From the NCBI GenBank assembly GCA_035550595.1, contig DASZOV010000041.1, positions 1 through 49,121 of the forward strand: a stretch of DNA of 49,121 bases, in the 5' to 3' direction. The notes beneath the pieces are model-generated. The model had not been told where the DNA came from. It searched no databases and saw only the letters and a list, made by a program, of their open reading frames with translations. The stretch comes from CALFMR01 sp035550595 (GTDB lineage Bacteria > Acidobacteriota > Vicinamibacteria > Vicinamibacterales > SCN-69-37). Shown in pieces: positions 24,262 to 32,373 of this stretch. How positions within the stretch are numbered: the stretch's first letter is position 1; each line of letters opens with the position of its first letter. A program made the position numbers and the translations under genes.

Positions 24262-25755
24262 ATGCTGGGTGCCCGCACGCTTCTGGTCAATCCGCCGCTC
24301 GTTGGCGGCATCGCGTTCACGCGGCAGGGCCGCTGTCAGGAGCGGGAGGAAGTGCTCGGCACGACCAAGCCGCCCTACACGCTCGCGCTCGCCGCGGCAC
24401 TGCTTCGCCAGCAAGGCGCTGACGTGCGCCTCGTCGATCTCACGGCCAGCCGGCAGTCGGTCGCGGATCTCATCGCGCGGCTCGACGACGAGCACTTCAC
24501 GCCGACGCTCATCGTCTTTCCGAGCACGACGCCGACGTTCGATGCCGACGTCGTGGCCATGTCCACGCTCGCGGCGCGGTATGGCGCGCCGCTCTTCAGC
24601 TTCGGCCCGCATGCATCCTGCACGCCGCGCGACGCGATGGAACGCGCGCCGGGCGTGACCGGGCTGTTCGTCGGCGAGCCGGAGGACGGCCTGCTGGCGC
24701 TGGCCGCGCTCGACTCGATCGACCGGCTCGAAGAGGTTCCGAATCTCACCTTCCGCCGCAACGGCGAAATCGTCCCCCACCGCGCGCACGGCACGTTCAC
24801 GGGCCTGCTCCAGGCCCCGTACCCGGCGTGGGACCTGCTCGACGTCTCGCAGTACCGGCTGCCGCTCGTCGACCAGCCGTACGTGCTCGTCGAGACGTCG
24901 CGCGGCTGCCCGTACTCGTGCGACTTCTGCGTCGCGCCGATCCACCAGGGCCACAAGTTCCGCGAGAAGAGCGCCAAGACGCTCGTCGACGAGATCGAGC
25001 ACGCGCACCGGCAGTTCGGCCTGACGTTCTTCTATCTGTGGGCGGACACCGTCACGTTGAACGTGAAGACGTTCAGCGCGTTCTGCGACGAGCTCATCGC
25101 GCGCAAGCTGCCGGTGCGCTGGTTCGGCAACGCGCGCGCGGACAACCTGACCGACCCGGCGTTCGTGCAGCGGCTGCGCGACGCGGGCTGCTGGATGCTC
25201 GCGCTCGGCATCGAGACCGAGTCCGAGGAAACCCGCAAGGACATGATGAAGCGGCTCGACGGACAGAAGATCCGGACGGCCATCGCCAACATGCGCCGCG
25301 CGGGCATCCGCTCGTTCGGGTTCTTCATCCTCGGCTATCCCGGCGATACAGCCGAGTCGCTCGATCGGACGATCGAGTACGCGGTCGAGCTGGATCCCGA
25401 CTTCGCCAACTTCTACCCGGCCGTGCCGTATCCCGGCACCGAGCTCTACGCCAAGGCCAAACGCGAAGGCTGGCTGCACGCGGAAGACTGGTCGCGGATG
25501 GAATATTCCTACTACCTGCTGGAGGGCGGCGGGATGAGCGAGTCGACGGTGATGGCCGCGATCAACCGCGCGCGCCGCCGCTTCTACCTGCGCCCCGGCT
25601 ATCTCACGCGGCACGCGGGTGACGTCGCGCGCATGGCCTTCAGCAAGTGGGGCGTCGCCTGGCACGTCGCCTCCCGCATGCTCTTCGGCCGCAAGATCAC
25701 CGACGCGTCACCTGCTGCAGCGCCGAGACTCGAAGCGCACGCGCCGCAGCACTGA
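24262..25755 (+). CDS. B12-binding domain radical SAM protein
   Basis: 497 residues from ATG 24262. Residues 1-140 look like a cobalamin-binding Rossmann domain (TLLVNPP at 7-13, PPYTLALAAALLRQQGADV, LIVFPSTTPTF, GEPEDGL). The radical SAM site is C216-PYS-C220-DF-C223. RADNLTDPAFVQRLRDAGCW and GIETESEETRKDMMKR are frequent in this class (BchE, HpnP and other methylases and cyclases). Such enzymes methylate or rearrange unactivated carbons of lipids, sugars or cofactors. It closes the first plus-strand block; convergent with the MarR-like gene 11 bases away. Confidence 0.93.
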   Translation: MLGARTLLVNPPLVGGIAFTRQGRCQEREEVLGTTKPPYTLALAAALLRQQGADVRLVDLTASRQSVADLIARLDDEHFTPTLIVFPSTTPTFDADVVAMSTLAARYGAPLFSFGPHASCTPRDAMERAPGVTGLFVGEPEDGLLALAALDSIDRLEEVPNLTFRRNGEIVPHRAHGTFTGLLQAPYPAWDLLDVSQYRLPLVDQPYVLVETSRGCPYSCDFCVAPIHQGHKFREKSAKTLVDEIEHAHRQFGLTFFYLWADTVTLNVKTFSAFCDELIARKLPVRWFGNARADNLTDPAFVQRLRDAGCWMLALGIETESEETRKDMMKRLDGQKIRTAIANMRRAGIRSFGFFILGYPGDTAESLDRTIEYAVELDPDFANFYPAVPYPGTELYAKAKREGWLHAEDWSRMEYSYYLLEGGGMSESTVMAAINRARRRFYLRPGYLTRHAGDVARMAFSKWGVAWHVASRMLFGRKITDASPAAAPRLEAHAPQH

Positions 25756-25766
25756 GCGAGCGCGCT

Positions 25767-26969
25767 CTACGGACCAAAACCGCGGTTCATGTCCCAGAGC
25801 GGATAGTGCGGCAGCGTGCCGGACGGGTCGCTCACGAAATGCTTGGACTGCACGACCAGATCGCGCGCCCGCTTTCGCGCCGCCGCGCCTACGTCGAATC
25901 GGCCCAGCGCTGGTGCGACGTCGCCGGACCGGATGGTGCCGCGGGGCGGCACGAGTCCTTCGGACAGGAGCGGATGGTCGCCACGCTCCGCACCGAGGAT
26001 GCCTTCCAACGCGCCCCGCAAGTTCGAGACCGTAGCAGCGCCGAGTGCCTCACGCCACCGCGTTTCGATCGCGGCCGTCAGCCGGTCATAGCGGCGCCGT
26101 GCGTCCAGACCGAGCGGCGAAAGCCGCACCAGCTTGCCTCGCGCCTTGGCCGGATCCCGTCCGACGACGATGTAGGGTTTGAGTTGCCAGCCGATGCCGC
26201 TCGTCTCCGGTGAACTGCCGGTGAGACGGGGGATGTCACCTTCCGGAATCCCGGCATCGCCCATCACGCGGATGGCGTTCGCACAGAGCGCCAGGGGCGC
26301 GGGCGACTCGCACTCGAAGTCGAGCGCGAAGGCGAGCAGGACCTGCGACAGCAGCACGGGCAGCCGCAGATCGCGGGGCGGCGGTCCCTGCCGCTGAGGA
26401 AACGGCCGGGCGCGCTCGCGCACGTCGACGAATCCGTGCGGCAGCTCGACCGTCGACCGATCGACGGACGCCTGCAGGCTGCGCCGCAGGTCCTCGATCT
26501 CGTCCGCACCAAAGCGCGCGCACCAGCGCTCTTCGATGAGTGTCGGCAGCGGCGGCCAGATCCTCTTCGCCGTCGCGCCTCTCGCCAGCGTCGCGCGGAC
26601 GATCGACGTCGACGTGATGCCGCGTCCGCTCCCGAATCCGTCGCGCATGAAGCGGGCGCTCTTGGCTCGACTGATCGGCGCGCCGGTATCTTCACCGGAA
26701 GTGCCGGGCTGCAAGGTGACGAAGCCCCACCGCTCCAAGCAGCCGAGCATCAGCTTGATCTGAGTGGACTCCAGCAGCGACTCGGTGACCAGGCCGCCGA
26801 CCGAGCGCCCCTCGTCGGGCACGAAGCGCAGCAGGTTCAGCCACACCATCAACGACAGCCGCGCGCCCGGATGTCCGGCCGCGGCGATCTGCCGCTCGAA
26901 CTCGTTGTCGAGCTCGACCGTGAAGGCCACGAGCACCTGCGACAACAACGCCGACAGGGGTCGCGGCAT
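25767..26969 (-). CDS. Protein with two tandem MarR-like winged-helix halves
   Basis: 400 residues from ATG 26969, preceded by GGGA at a usable distance; ATG 27023 and GTG 27044 would add 18 or 25 Ala/Ser-rich residues. Half 1 (about 7-165) starts LLSQVLVAFTVELDNEFE, has a wing-like GCLERWGFVTLQP and ends EERWCARFGADEIEDLRRSL. Half 2 (about 206-324) repeats this: LLSQVLLAFALDFECES, GKLVRLSPLGLDARRRYDRL, ETRWREALGAATVSNLRGAL. The ends match MarR-type helices that form the dimer in ordinary single-domain members, so one chain may make a pseudo-dimer. No ligand or target known. Confidence 0.65.
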   Translation of the reverse strand: MPRPLSALLSQVLVAFTVELDNEFERQIAAAGHPGARLSLMVWLNLLRFVPDEGRSVGGLVTESLLESTQIKLMLGCLERWGFVTLQPGTSGEDTGAPISRAKSARFMRDGFGSGRGITSTSIVRATLARGATAKRIWPPLPTLIEERWCARFGADEIEDLRRSLQASVDRSTVELPHGFVDVRERARPFPQRQGPPPRDLRLPVLLSQVLLAFALDFECESPAPLALCANAIRVMGDAGIPEGDIPRLTGSSPETSGIGWQLKPYIVVGRDPAKARGKLVRLSPLGLDARRRYDRLTAAIETRWREALGAATVSNLRGALEGILGAERGDHPLLSEGLVPPRGTIRSGDVAPALGRFDVGAAARKRARDLVVQSKHFVSDPSGTLPHYPLWDMNRGFGP

Positions 26970-27093
26970 CGTCGCGGTCCCGGCACTGTCGGCTGTCGAG
27001 CCGCTGCTGCGCACGGCCGGCATTATGGCGTAGGGCGGGGCCACAGATGGTGAATCCTGCTTTCCGGGCGATCGGAGCCGCTCACGGGCGCGC

Positions 27094-27173
27094 GCGTCTC
27101 GCTTTCCTGAAGATCGAAGTCCCTCCTCGCCAGATGCGTCTCGGTTTCCTGACGACCGAGCTCACTCCACGGC
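27094..27173. repeat. Two-copy imperfect direct repeat, 42-base period
   Basis: Copies at 27094-27131 and 27136-27173 both start GCGTCTCG.TTTCCTGA and agree at about 30 of 38 positions. Confidence 0.6.
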
Positions 27174-27513
27174 GAGCGGACGGACCGACAGGAGAGCCTC
27201 ATCCGCGTGCGGCGGCTCAACGGCGATGTGACGCGTTCGGCGCTTCGAGCGGCTCGCGCCGGCGCGGAACGTCCGATGCCTGCGCCTCCGAACCACGAAA
27301 CGCCCGCAGCCGTCGGTACGCCGCACGCCGCGCGGAGGCAGAGAAATCACGTCGGGCCGTCTCGGAGCCCGTCGTGGCGCCTGACGTCGCTTTACCCGTT
27401 GAACGCCCGCTCATCGCGGACGCGTAGTTTGCCACGATCGTCGGCCCCCGGCCACTTCCAGCGCGACGTACGGCCATGATCGCGTCCCGAAAATACCGCT
27501 AGAATGAGCCCAC

Positions 27514-27518
27514 AGGAG
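27514..27518 (+). promoter_or_regulatory. Shine-Dalgarno AGGAG for the DUF433 gene
   Basis: AGGAG is 8 bases before ATG 27527. It is one of the clearest ribosome sites in a window where most starts lack one. Confidence 0.7.
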
Positions 27519-27526
27519 TACGCCAT

Positions 27527-27760
27527 ATGGCCGAAGACCTCATCGTCGCCGACCCGCAGATTCTCGACGGCAAACCGTGCGTACGCGGCACGCGACTGAG
27601 CGTCGAGTTCCTGCTCGAACTGGCCGCGAGCGGGGCGACGCCTGCCCAGATCGTGACGCAGTATCCCCAGCTCACGTCCGAAGGTCTCGCCGCGGCGTTT
27701 CGGTACGCGGCAAATACGCTTCGAGGCGAACGCACGTGGGATCTGCGGATCACGGCGTGA
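27527..27760 (+). CDS. DUF433 domain antitoxin
   Basis: 77 residues with the family's DPQILDGKPCVRGTRLSVEF opening (about 9-28) and the QYPQLTSEGLAAAFRYA helix (about 44-60). DUF433 proteins are small DNA-binding antitoxins, usually encoded just upstream of a DUF5615 PIN-like partner, as here. Its stop overlaps the toxin start as GTGA, so the two are translationally coupled. Confidence 0.93.
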   Translation: MAEDLIVADPQILDGKPCVRGTRLSVEFLLELAASGATPAQIVTQYPQLTSEGLAAAFRYAANTLRGERTWDLRITA

Positions 27761-28146
27761 AGCCGCTCGATTTCCCACTTTTCGCCGACGAGAACATCAC
27801 GCCCGACGTCGCCCGAGGCCTCGTCGAGCGCGGCCACGACGTGCGCGGGGTTCGGGACGACGGGCTCGTAGGACGCCCGGATGTCGAAGTCCTGGAAACC
27901 GCCACGCGGCAAGGTCGTGTCGTCGTCACCCACGATCTGGCGTTCGGCCGATCGGCGATCCGCGCCGGAGCTTCATTCGTCGGGATTGTCTACATCCGAC
28001 CCGGCCACATTTCGGCGGCGTTCGTGCTGGACATCGTGGACGCACTCGGCGCGTCCACACTGGACGTGCAATCTCCGTTCATCGCTGTCGCCGAGCGCCA
28101 ACAGAACACTGTGCGGGTCCGCGTGCGAATCAGGCCTCCGTGGTAA
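27757..28146 (+). CDS. DUF5615 PIN-like toxin
   Basis: 129 residues from GTG 27757 (GTGA overlap with the antitoxin). PIN-like fold: FADENITPDVARGLVERGHDV with D11 and E12, VRDDGL (about 32-37) and VVTHDLAFG with D60, the acidic set expected for a metal-dependent ribonuclease. GIVYIRPGHIS matches the family's later strand. Likely an RNase held inactive by the DUF433 protein. Reads into a terminator hairpin of the opposite gene. Confidence 0.9.
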   Translation: MKPLDFPLFADENITPDVARGLVERGHDVRGVRDDGLVGRPDVEVLETATRQGRVVVTHDLAFGRSAIRAGASFVGIVYIRPGHISAAFVLDIVDALGASTLDVQSPFIAVAERQQNTVRVRVRIRPPW

Positions 28147-28180
28147 TTGGACGTATCGGTCGGAAATTCTCAGCTCCACG

Positions 28181-28212
28181 AAAAAAGGCGGCCGCGCGTG
28201 AACGCGGCCGCC
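28181..28212 (-). terminator. Rho-independent terminator of the WLPPDHP-repeat protein gene
   Basis: A perfect 10-bp stem (28187-28196 with 28203-28212, GGCGGCCGCG pairing with CGCGGCCGCC) has a 6-base loop. On the minus strand it is followed by six T (28186-28181), 31 bases past the stop of the secreted protein. Confidence 0.9.
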
Positions 28213-28242
28213 CGAAGAAACTGCGCCGATGAACGGTCTGGT

Positions 28243-30132
28243 CTACGGTGCCTTGCAGACGCCGTTGGCGGCGAGCGGATGGTCGGGCGGGACCCAGCCG
28301 TCGCCGACCCGGATCCAACCATGGCCTGGAGCCGTGCCGTAGCTCGCGGGGCAGGTTGGCATTGCGGGAATCGCATTCGGATTGTCGGGCGGCAGCCAGT
28401 TGCCCTGAGCCGTGCACACCCAACCGGTGCCGGGCGGCGCCGTGACGCACGGAGCATAGGGGTTGGACGGCGGCGGCGTGCTGCCCTGGCTCCCCTGACT
28501 TCCCTGGCTCGCCAGATACGCAATCGCGAGCGGGTGATCGGGCGGCAGCCAGCCGCCGTTCACGCAGATCCACGAGGACACGGGCTTGGACGTCGTGCAC
28601 GACGTCGTGGGTGGCGGCGTGGACTGGCTCTGCTGCGGCGGCGGATTCGTCGGCGGCGGCGTGCTGCCACCATTCAGGAACTTGAGCGTGCGCGGGTTGT
28701 CGGGTGGCAGCCAGCCCGTCCCCGTGCTGTCGGTGACGCAGACCCAACTCGACACCGGCCGCGACGCTCCAGCGCACGTCGGCCCCGAAGGTGGCGGGCT
28801 CGAGGGTGGAGGTGTGCTCGTTCCGCCGCTGCCTGAGCTGCTGCCCGCGCTGTAGGCTGCGAACGCCGCGCTGCCACCGCCGCCCGTCGTCGACGTTGCC
28901 GCCTCCTGCGTCAACACCGATCCGAAGTTGCGGTTGAAGACGGTTGCCCACTGCGCGCCGTCCAAGTTCGGCGTCGCCCGCGTGTAGCGCGCCGGCTCGG
29001 CCGGACTGAGAGGACTCTTGCTGAGCATGACGCCGGTGTCCGACGACGACGTCCGCACGCCGTGCCCATTCAGCTCGGCGCCGCCCACATCGTCACCGCT
29101 GCCCATCAAGCCCACGAGCAGAAACGTCCCCGAGTTCGGATTGAGTGCGGCCGAGAGCGCATCGTAGGAGTTGCGCCCCACGACGGTCGATGCCGTGCCC
29201 ATCGTGAGCACGGTCCCCGACGCGCTGATCTCGGACACCATCGCGTGCTGCGGCTCCTGCCACACCATCACATAGTTGCCGGTCGACGGGTTGTACTCGA
29301 CGCTCGTCGCCGCCGTCCGTCCGCTCGCCGACTGATTGAACAGCGTCGCCGCGAACGCCGCCGCATTGGACGCGGGCACGCGCACGAACCCGGAAAAGAA
29401 ATGATTCAAGTGATCGACGTCTTCCTGGTGTTGATCTTCCCCGCTGTAGCTCACGCCGAAGACGTCGCCGTTCGAGTTCCACGTGATCGACGGGAAATCG
29501 CCGAAGGTATTGGAAATCTGGACCGAACCGCCGACCTTGTTGCCGTTGATGTCGAAGAGCTGTGCGCGGAGGCGGTTTGGCGGCGACGTCTTGTAGACGA
29601 CGAGAAAGCGCTGGCTCGTGGGCGAGTAACCAATGGCAATGCCGCCGACGGTCAGATACGCCGTGGAATCGGTGATGACGTTCTCGGTTCCGAGCGTGCC
29701 GGGATATTTCACCGTGCGGACGTGAATCTGGTCGGTGCCGCTCGTCTCCTCCACCGCCCACGCCACCAGAAACCCACCCAGTTGCGGGCTGTACTTGACG
29801 TGCGGCATGGCGCCGAACGGCTTACTGCCGGCGGCCTGAGGCTTGATCGCGATCGGAGCGGAGAGAGGGACGCCGCTCGGACTCACGAACACGCCGGTCA
29901 CGTGATTCCGCGCGCCGACGACCAAGTAAACGTTATTGACCGAATCGTATGCGGCATCGACGCCATCGACGAGATTGACGAACGCCGTCGGCGCCGCACT
30001 GACGCCGTTGAGCAGCGTCAACTGCGCCGAAGCGGGCTCGACGTGAATGGCGACGGCACAGGCCAGCGTGGCGATCGCAGTGACAACGAACTGGCGGGAG
30101 AAACGGCTCCGGGCGAGCAACGACCACATCAT
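28243..30132 (-). CDS. Secreted beta-propeller-like protein with four C-terminal WLPPDHP repeats
   Basis: 629 residues from ATG 30132, with GGAG 7 bases ahead. Signal peptide ends near EPASAQ (about 36). Residues 37-420 contain repeated strand-rich blocks (NNVYLVVGARN, GGFLVAWAVEE, QRFLVVYKTS, GNYVMVWQEPQ, GTFLLVGLMG) like the blades of a propeller. The tail has four units starting at C453, C512, C562 and C594, each Cys..(S/T/H)GW or SSW..(C/R)..GxWLPPDHP-like, joined by Pro/Gly/Ser linkers. Likely exported and surface-bound; the repeat may bind glycan or wall (inference). No family name known to me. Confidence 0.82.
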   Translation of the reverse strand: MMWSLLARSRFSRQFVVTAIATLACAVAIHVEPASAQLTLLNGVSAAPTAFVNLVDGVDAAYDSVNNVYLVVGARNHVTGVFVSPSGVPLSAPIAIKPQAAGSKPFGAMPHVKYSPQLGGFLVAWAVEETSGTDQIHVRTVKYPGTLGTENVITDSTAYLTVGGIAIGYSPTSQRFLVVYKTSPPNRLRAQLFDINGNKVGGSVQISNTFGDFPSITWNSNGDVFGVSYSGEDQHQEDVDHLNHFFSGFVRVPASNAAAFAATLFNQSASGRTAATSVEYNPSTGNYVMVWQEPQHAMVSEISASGTVLTMGTASTVVGRNSYDALSAALNPNSGTFLLVGLMGSGDDVGGAELNGHGVRTSSSDTGVMLSKSPLSPAEPARYTRATPNLDGAQWATVFNRNFGSVLTQEAATSTTGGGGSAAFAAYSAGSSSGSGGTSTPPPSSPPPSGPTCAGASRPVSSWVCVTDSTGTGWLPPDNPRTLKFLNGGSTPPPTNPPPQQSQSTPPPTTSCTTSKPVSSWICVNGGWLPPDHPLAIAYLASQGSQGSQGSTPPPSNPYAPCVTAPPGTGWVCTAQGNWLPPDNPNAIPAMPTCPASYGTAPGHGWIRVGDGWVPPDHPLAANGVCKAP

Positions 30133-30191
30133 TCGGGAGCTCCGTACGTCGTTCTGAATTTCCGTTCACCTCGAGAGCCGGCCTGCGGACT

Positions 30192-30213
30192 CACGACTGC
30201 ACGTGCCGTCACG
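30192..30213. promoter_or_regulatory. Imperfect palindrome in the leader of the secreted-protein gene
   Basis: Centred on GCACGTGC (30199-30206), with arms that pair outward for seven more positions with one mismatch and two G-T pairs. It lies between the proposed promoter and the start codon of the gene at 30132. Could be an operator or an RNA hairpin. Confidence 0.3.
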
Positions 30214-30298
30214 TTTCGGCACCGCCGGCGTCTGAGGAGCAACCCGTGGCCGTTATCGGCCGCTGGGTCGATCGCCTGCAGTCCACCGAGCGCGCCAG

Positions 30299-30328
30299 AT
30301 TGTAGCCCGGCGTGCGTCAATTCTGTAA
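30299..30328 (-). promoter_or_regulatory. Possible sigma70-type promoter of the WLPPDHP-repeat protein gene
   Basis: On the minus strand TTACAG (30328-30323) and TACAAT (30304-30299) are 18 bases apart. The implied leader is about 160 bases. The -35 is a weak match. Confidence 0.35.
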
Positions 30329-30358
30329 GCGAAATTCGCGGGAAGCCGCCCGGATCGG

Positions 30359-31552
30359 CTAGTTCGTCAGCTCGAGAATCCGGCCGGCCGCGTTGACCCG
30401 GACCATGCGGTTGCCGCTCCGCAGCCAGATCCGAAGGGCCGTCAGGTCGCCGGGCAGATCCTGGATCAGGGCGAGCATGGCCTGGTCGCGAACCGCCGGG
30501 TTCGTGTCCTGGGCGAGTCGTTGCAGCACGGGGCGCGCCGAATCCGGGTCCTGCTTGGCCAGCAGCGTGGCCGCGTCCAGCCGGATGTCCGGATCCGGGT
30601 TCGAGATGAGCCCGCGCACCAGCGTCATCCATGCCCCGTCCGGCTGGGCCGCCAGCGCCTTCGCCGCAAAGACCCGGTCCTTGGCCGCCGGCGCCCGCGC
30701 CAGATCCTGCAGGAGGCTGATGCCGCTCGCGTCGCCGAGCCGATAGAGCGCGCTCGCGGCGTGCAGCCGTACATAGCCGCTCGGATCGTGGAACGCCGCC
30801 TGGAGCGACGGCACGGCCGACGGATCGCCGATCTCGCCGAGTGCATCGATGGCCGCCGTCCGCGTCTCGACCGTCGGGTCGTGCAGCAGATTCTCGAGCG
30901 GCGCGACGGCCGCCGGCTCCTTCGTCGCGGCAATCGCCTCGATGACGCCGAGCTTGTTGCCCGGAATCGAAAGCTGCGCGATGAGCATCTGCAGCGCCGG
31001 CTTGTCGCCGCCAGCCGCGAGCGCCTGCGTCTCGGTCGCGCTGCCGGCGTAGGCCTTCTTCCGCAGCTCGGCGTCGAGCATCGCCGTCTCGCCCGCGCGC
31101 GCGAGCGCGTCGAGCGCGGCACTGCGCGCCGTCGGATTGCGCTCGTCACCCGCCGCCTCGATGAGCAACGCGCGCGCGATGGCCCGAAGGATGGCCGGCT
31201 CCTCGGTCGTGCGTGATCCGAGCCACTGCTCGTACTGCCCGAGTCCCGCCGACGACCCGCCGCCCGCCAGCGACGCGTCGACGGCCAGCGACAGCGCCGA
31301 CACGCTTCGCGGCGATCGCGACAGCACGTCGTCCGCCCGCCGCCCCGCGTCGGCAACGTCGCCCTTGGCGAGCATCGCCCACCCTTCGGCGAGCACGGCC
31401 GCATCGTCGGGCGAGACGGAACTTCGCGGCACCTCAGGCACCGCTTGCGCAGCCTGCGCCTGCGCACGAACCTGCGATCCAGCAACGAACGGCCACGGGA
31501 GGACGGCCATCAGGGCGACGACGAACGCGCGCGTGATGGAACGGTGTGACAT
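30359..31552 (-). CDS. Secreted HEAT-repeat protein
   Basis: 397 residues from ATG 31552; the start yields a signal peptide (MSHRSITRAFVVALMAVLPW, cut near RAQAQ). Residues about 40-150 are helix-rich and TPR-like (LAEGWAMLAKGDVADAGR). From about 215 come HEAT/PBS-lyase-type repeats: VAPLENLLHDPTVETRTAAI DALGEIGD in two adjoining parts, VPSLQAAFHDPSGYVRLHAA, PVLQRLAQDTNPAVRDQA. These form a periplasmic protein-binding solenoid. It follows a GT2 gene by 8 bases, so the pair is likely one transcript. Confidence 0.85.
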   Translation of the reverse strand: MSHRSITRAFVVALMAVLPWPFVAGSQVRAQAQAAQAVPEVPRSSVSPDDAAVLAEGWAMLAKGDVADAGRRADDVLSRSPRSVSALSLAVDASLAGGGSSAGLGQYEQWLGSRTTEEPAILRAIARALLIEAAGDERNPTARSAALDALARAGETAMLDAELRKKAYAGSATETQALAAGGDKPALQMLIAQLSIPGNKLGVIEAIAATKEPAAVAPLENLLHDPTVETRTAAIDALGEIGDPSAVPSLQAAFHDPSGYVRLHAASALYRLGDASGISLLQDLARAPAAKDRVFAAKALAAQPDGAWMTLVRGLISNPDPDIRLDAATLLAKQDPDSARPVLQRLAQDTNPAVRDQAMLALIQDLPGDLTALRIWLRSGNRMVRVNAAGRILELTN

Positions 31553-31560
31553 CGCTTCGG

Positions 31561-32367
31561 TTAGGACGGACTGTCGGCGGCGCTGGCCGGCCCGTTCTTT
31601 TTTTTGGCGGCGGGCTGAGCGCTGGCAATGCGCCGGTATTCCCGTCGCGGCCGCTTCTTGCTGTTGAAGCGCACGCGATAGAGATCCCACAACTGCGCGA
31701 GGTAGCCGAGCGCCTCGCGCTGGCTCATCTTGCTCTCGCCTTCTTCGCGATCGTCGAAGCGGTACGGCAGCTCGAGGAGCCGAACGGGCCAGGCGCGCAC
31801 GAGCAGCTCGAGGCAGATCTTGAAGCCGCCCGCCTTGATCGTCACCGCGCGCGCGATGTCCTTGCGGATGAGGAAGAACCCCGACGCGGCGTCGCGAATC
31901 GGCGTGAGCGGACGCGCGAGCAGGCACGCCGTGCGCGACATGATCCGGCGGCCGATCGGCCATTCGGGCGTCGATCCGCCGGGAATGTAGCGGCTCGCGA
32001 CGAGCGCATCGGCGCGGCCCTCCTGAAACGCCCTGAACATCTCGGGCACGAGCGCGGGTGGATGGCTGAAGTCCGCGTCCATCACGCCGACGACGGCGGC
32101 CGAGGCAACGGCGAAGCCGGCGACGACCGCGGTCCCGAGTCCGAGCTTGCCGCCGCGGTGCACGACCTTCATCCGCCGCGTGGCCGCGAGCTCGTCGGCG
32201 AGCGCGCCGGTACCGTCGGGCGAATGGTCGTCGACGATGACGAGCTCGAGATCGACGCCGGCGTTCGCGCAGGCGCCGAACACCGCCTCCACGAGCTCGG
32301 CCAACCGGTCGCGCTCGTTGTAGGTCGGCACGATCATCGACAGATCGGGCGGCCGGAGGACGGACAC
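31561..32367 (-). CDS. Polyprenol-phosphate sugar GT2 (DPM1-like)
   Basis: 268 residues from GTG 32367; ATG 32337 is an alternative that removes ten residues but leaves MIVPTYNERDRL intact. VIVDDHSPDGTGAL binds nucleotide, VMDADFSHPP carries the D-x-D, and AASGFFLIRKDIA and YRFDDREEGESKM match the family. A Lys/Arg-rich tail replaces a membrane domain. It points away from the GT-C gene at 32399, sharing an overlapping -10 region; a donor-enzyme plus GT-C pair is a sensible reading. Confidence 0.9.
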   Translation of the reverse strand: MSVLRPPDLSMIVPTYNERDRLAELVEAVFGACANAGVDLELVIVDDHSPDGTGALADELAATRRMKVVHRGGKLGLGTAVVAGFAVASAAVVGVMDADFSHPPALVPEMFRAFQEGRADALVASRYIPGGSTPEWPIGRRIMSRTACLLARPLTPIRDAASGFFLIRKDIARAVTIKAGGFKICLELLVRAWPVRLLELPYRFDDREEGESKMSQREALGYLAQLWDLYRVRFNSKKRPRREYRRIASAQPAAKKKNGPASAADSPS

Positions 32368-32373
32368 CGGGCT

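Larger units (their letters stand above)
26970..27526. other. Non-coding stretch with one imperfect direct repeat
   Basis: No frame here has convincing protein character: those open on either strand are Arg/Ala-rich and overlap each other. It holds a 38-base direct repeat pair (27094-27173) and, at its right end, the ribosome site of the DUF433 gene plus a TAGAAT at 27500-27505 that could be a -10 box. Nothing else is recognised. Confidence 0.5.

Noticed and set aside
24262..25755. Hopanoid or tetraether-lipid enzyme as a specific name
   Set aside because: Only the B12-binding plus radical SAM architecture is visible; no residue pattern justifies the specific name.
25756..25766. A terminator between the convergent radical SAM and MarR-like genes
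   Set aside because: Only 11 bases separate the stops and no stem with T-run is present.
27047..27427. Possible small gene in the spacer before DUF433
   Set aside because: Arg/Ala-rich with no domain; competing frames on both strands; no ribosome site. The repeated RL(A/G)FL segment just reflects the direct repeat.
28187..28212. Bidirectional terminator also serving the DUF5615 gene
   Set aside because: The stem is strong but on the plus strand it is followed by CGAAGAAACT, with no T-run.
30133..30358. A riboswitch (cyclic-di-GMP type was considered) in the secreted-protein leader
   Set aside because: The conserved core (ACGCAAAGC-like) is absent; only a palindrome and promoter-like boxes are seen.
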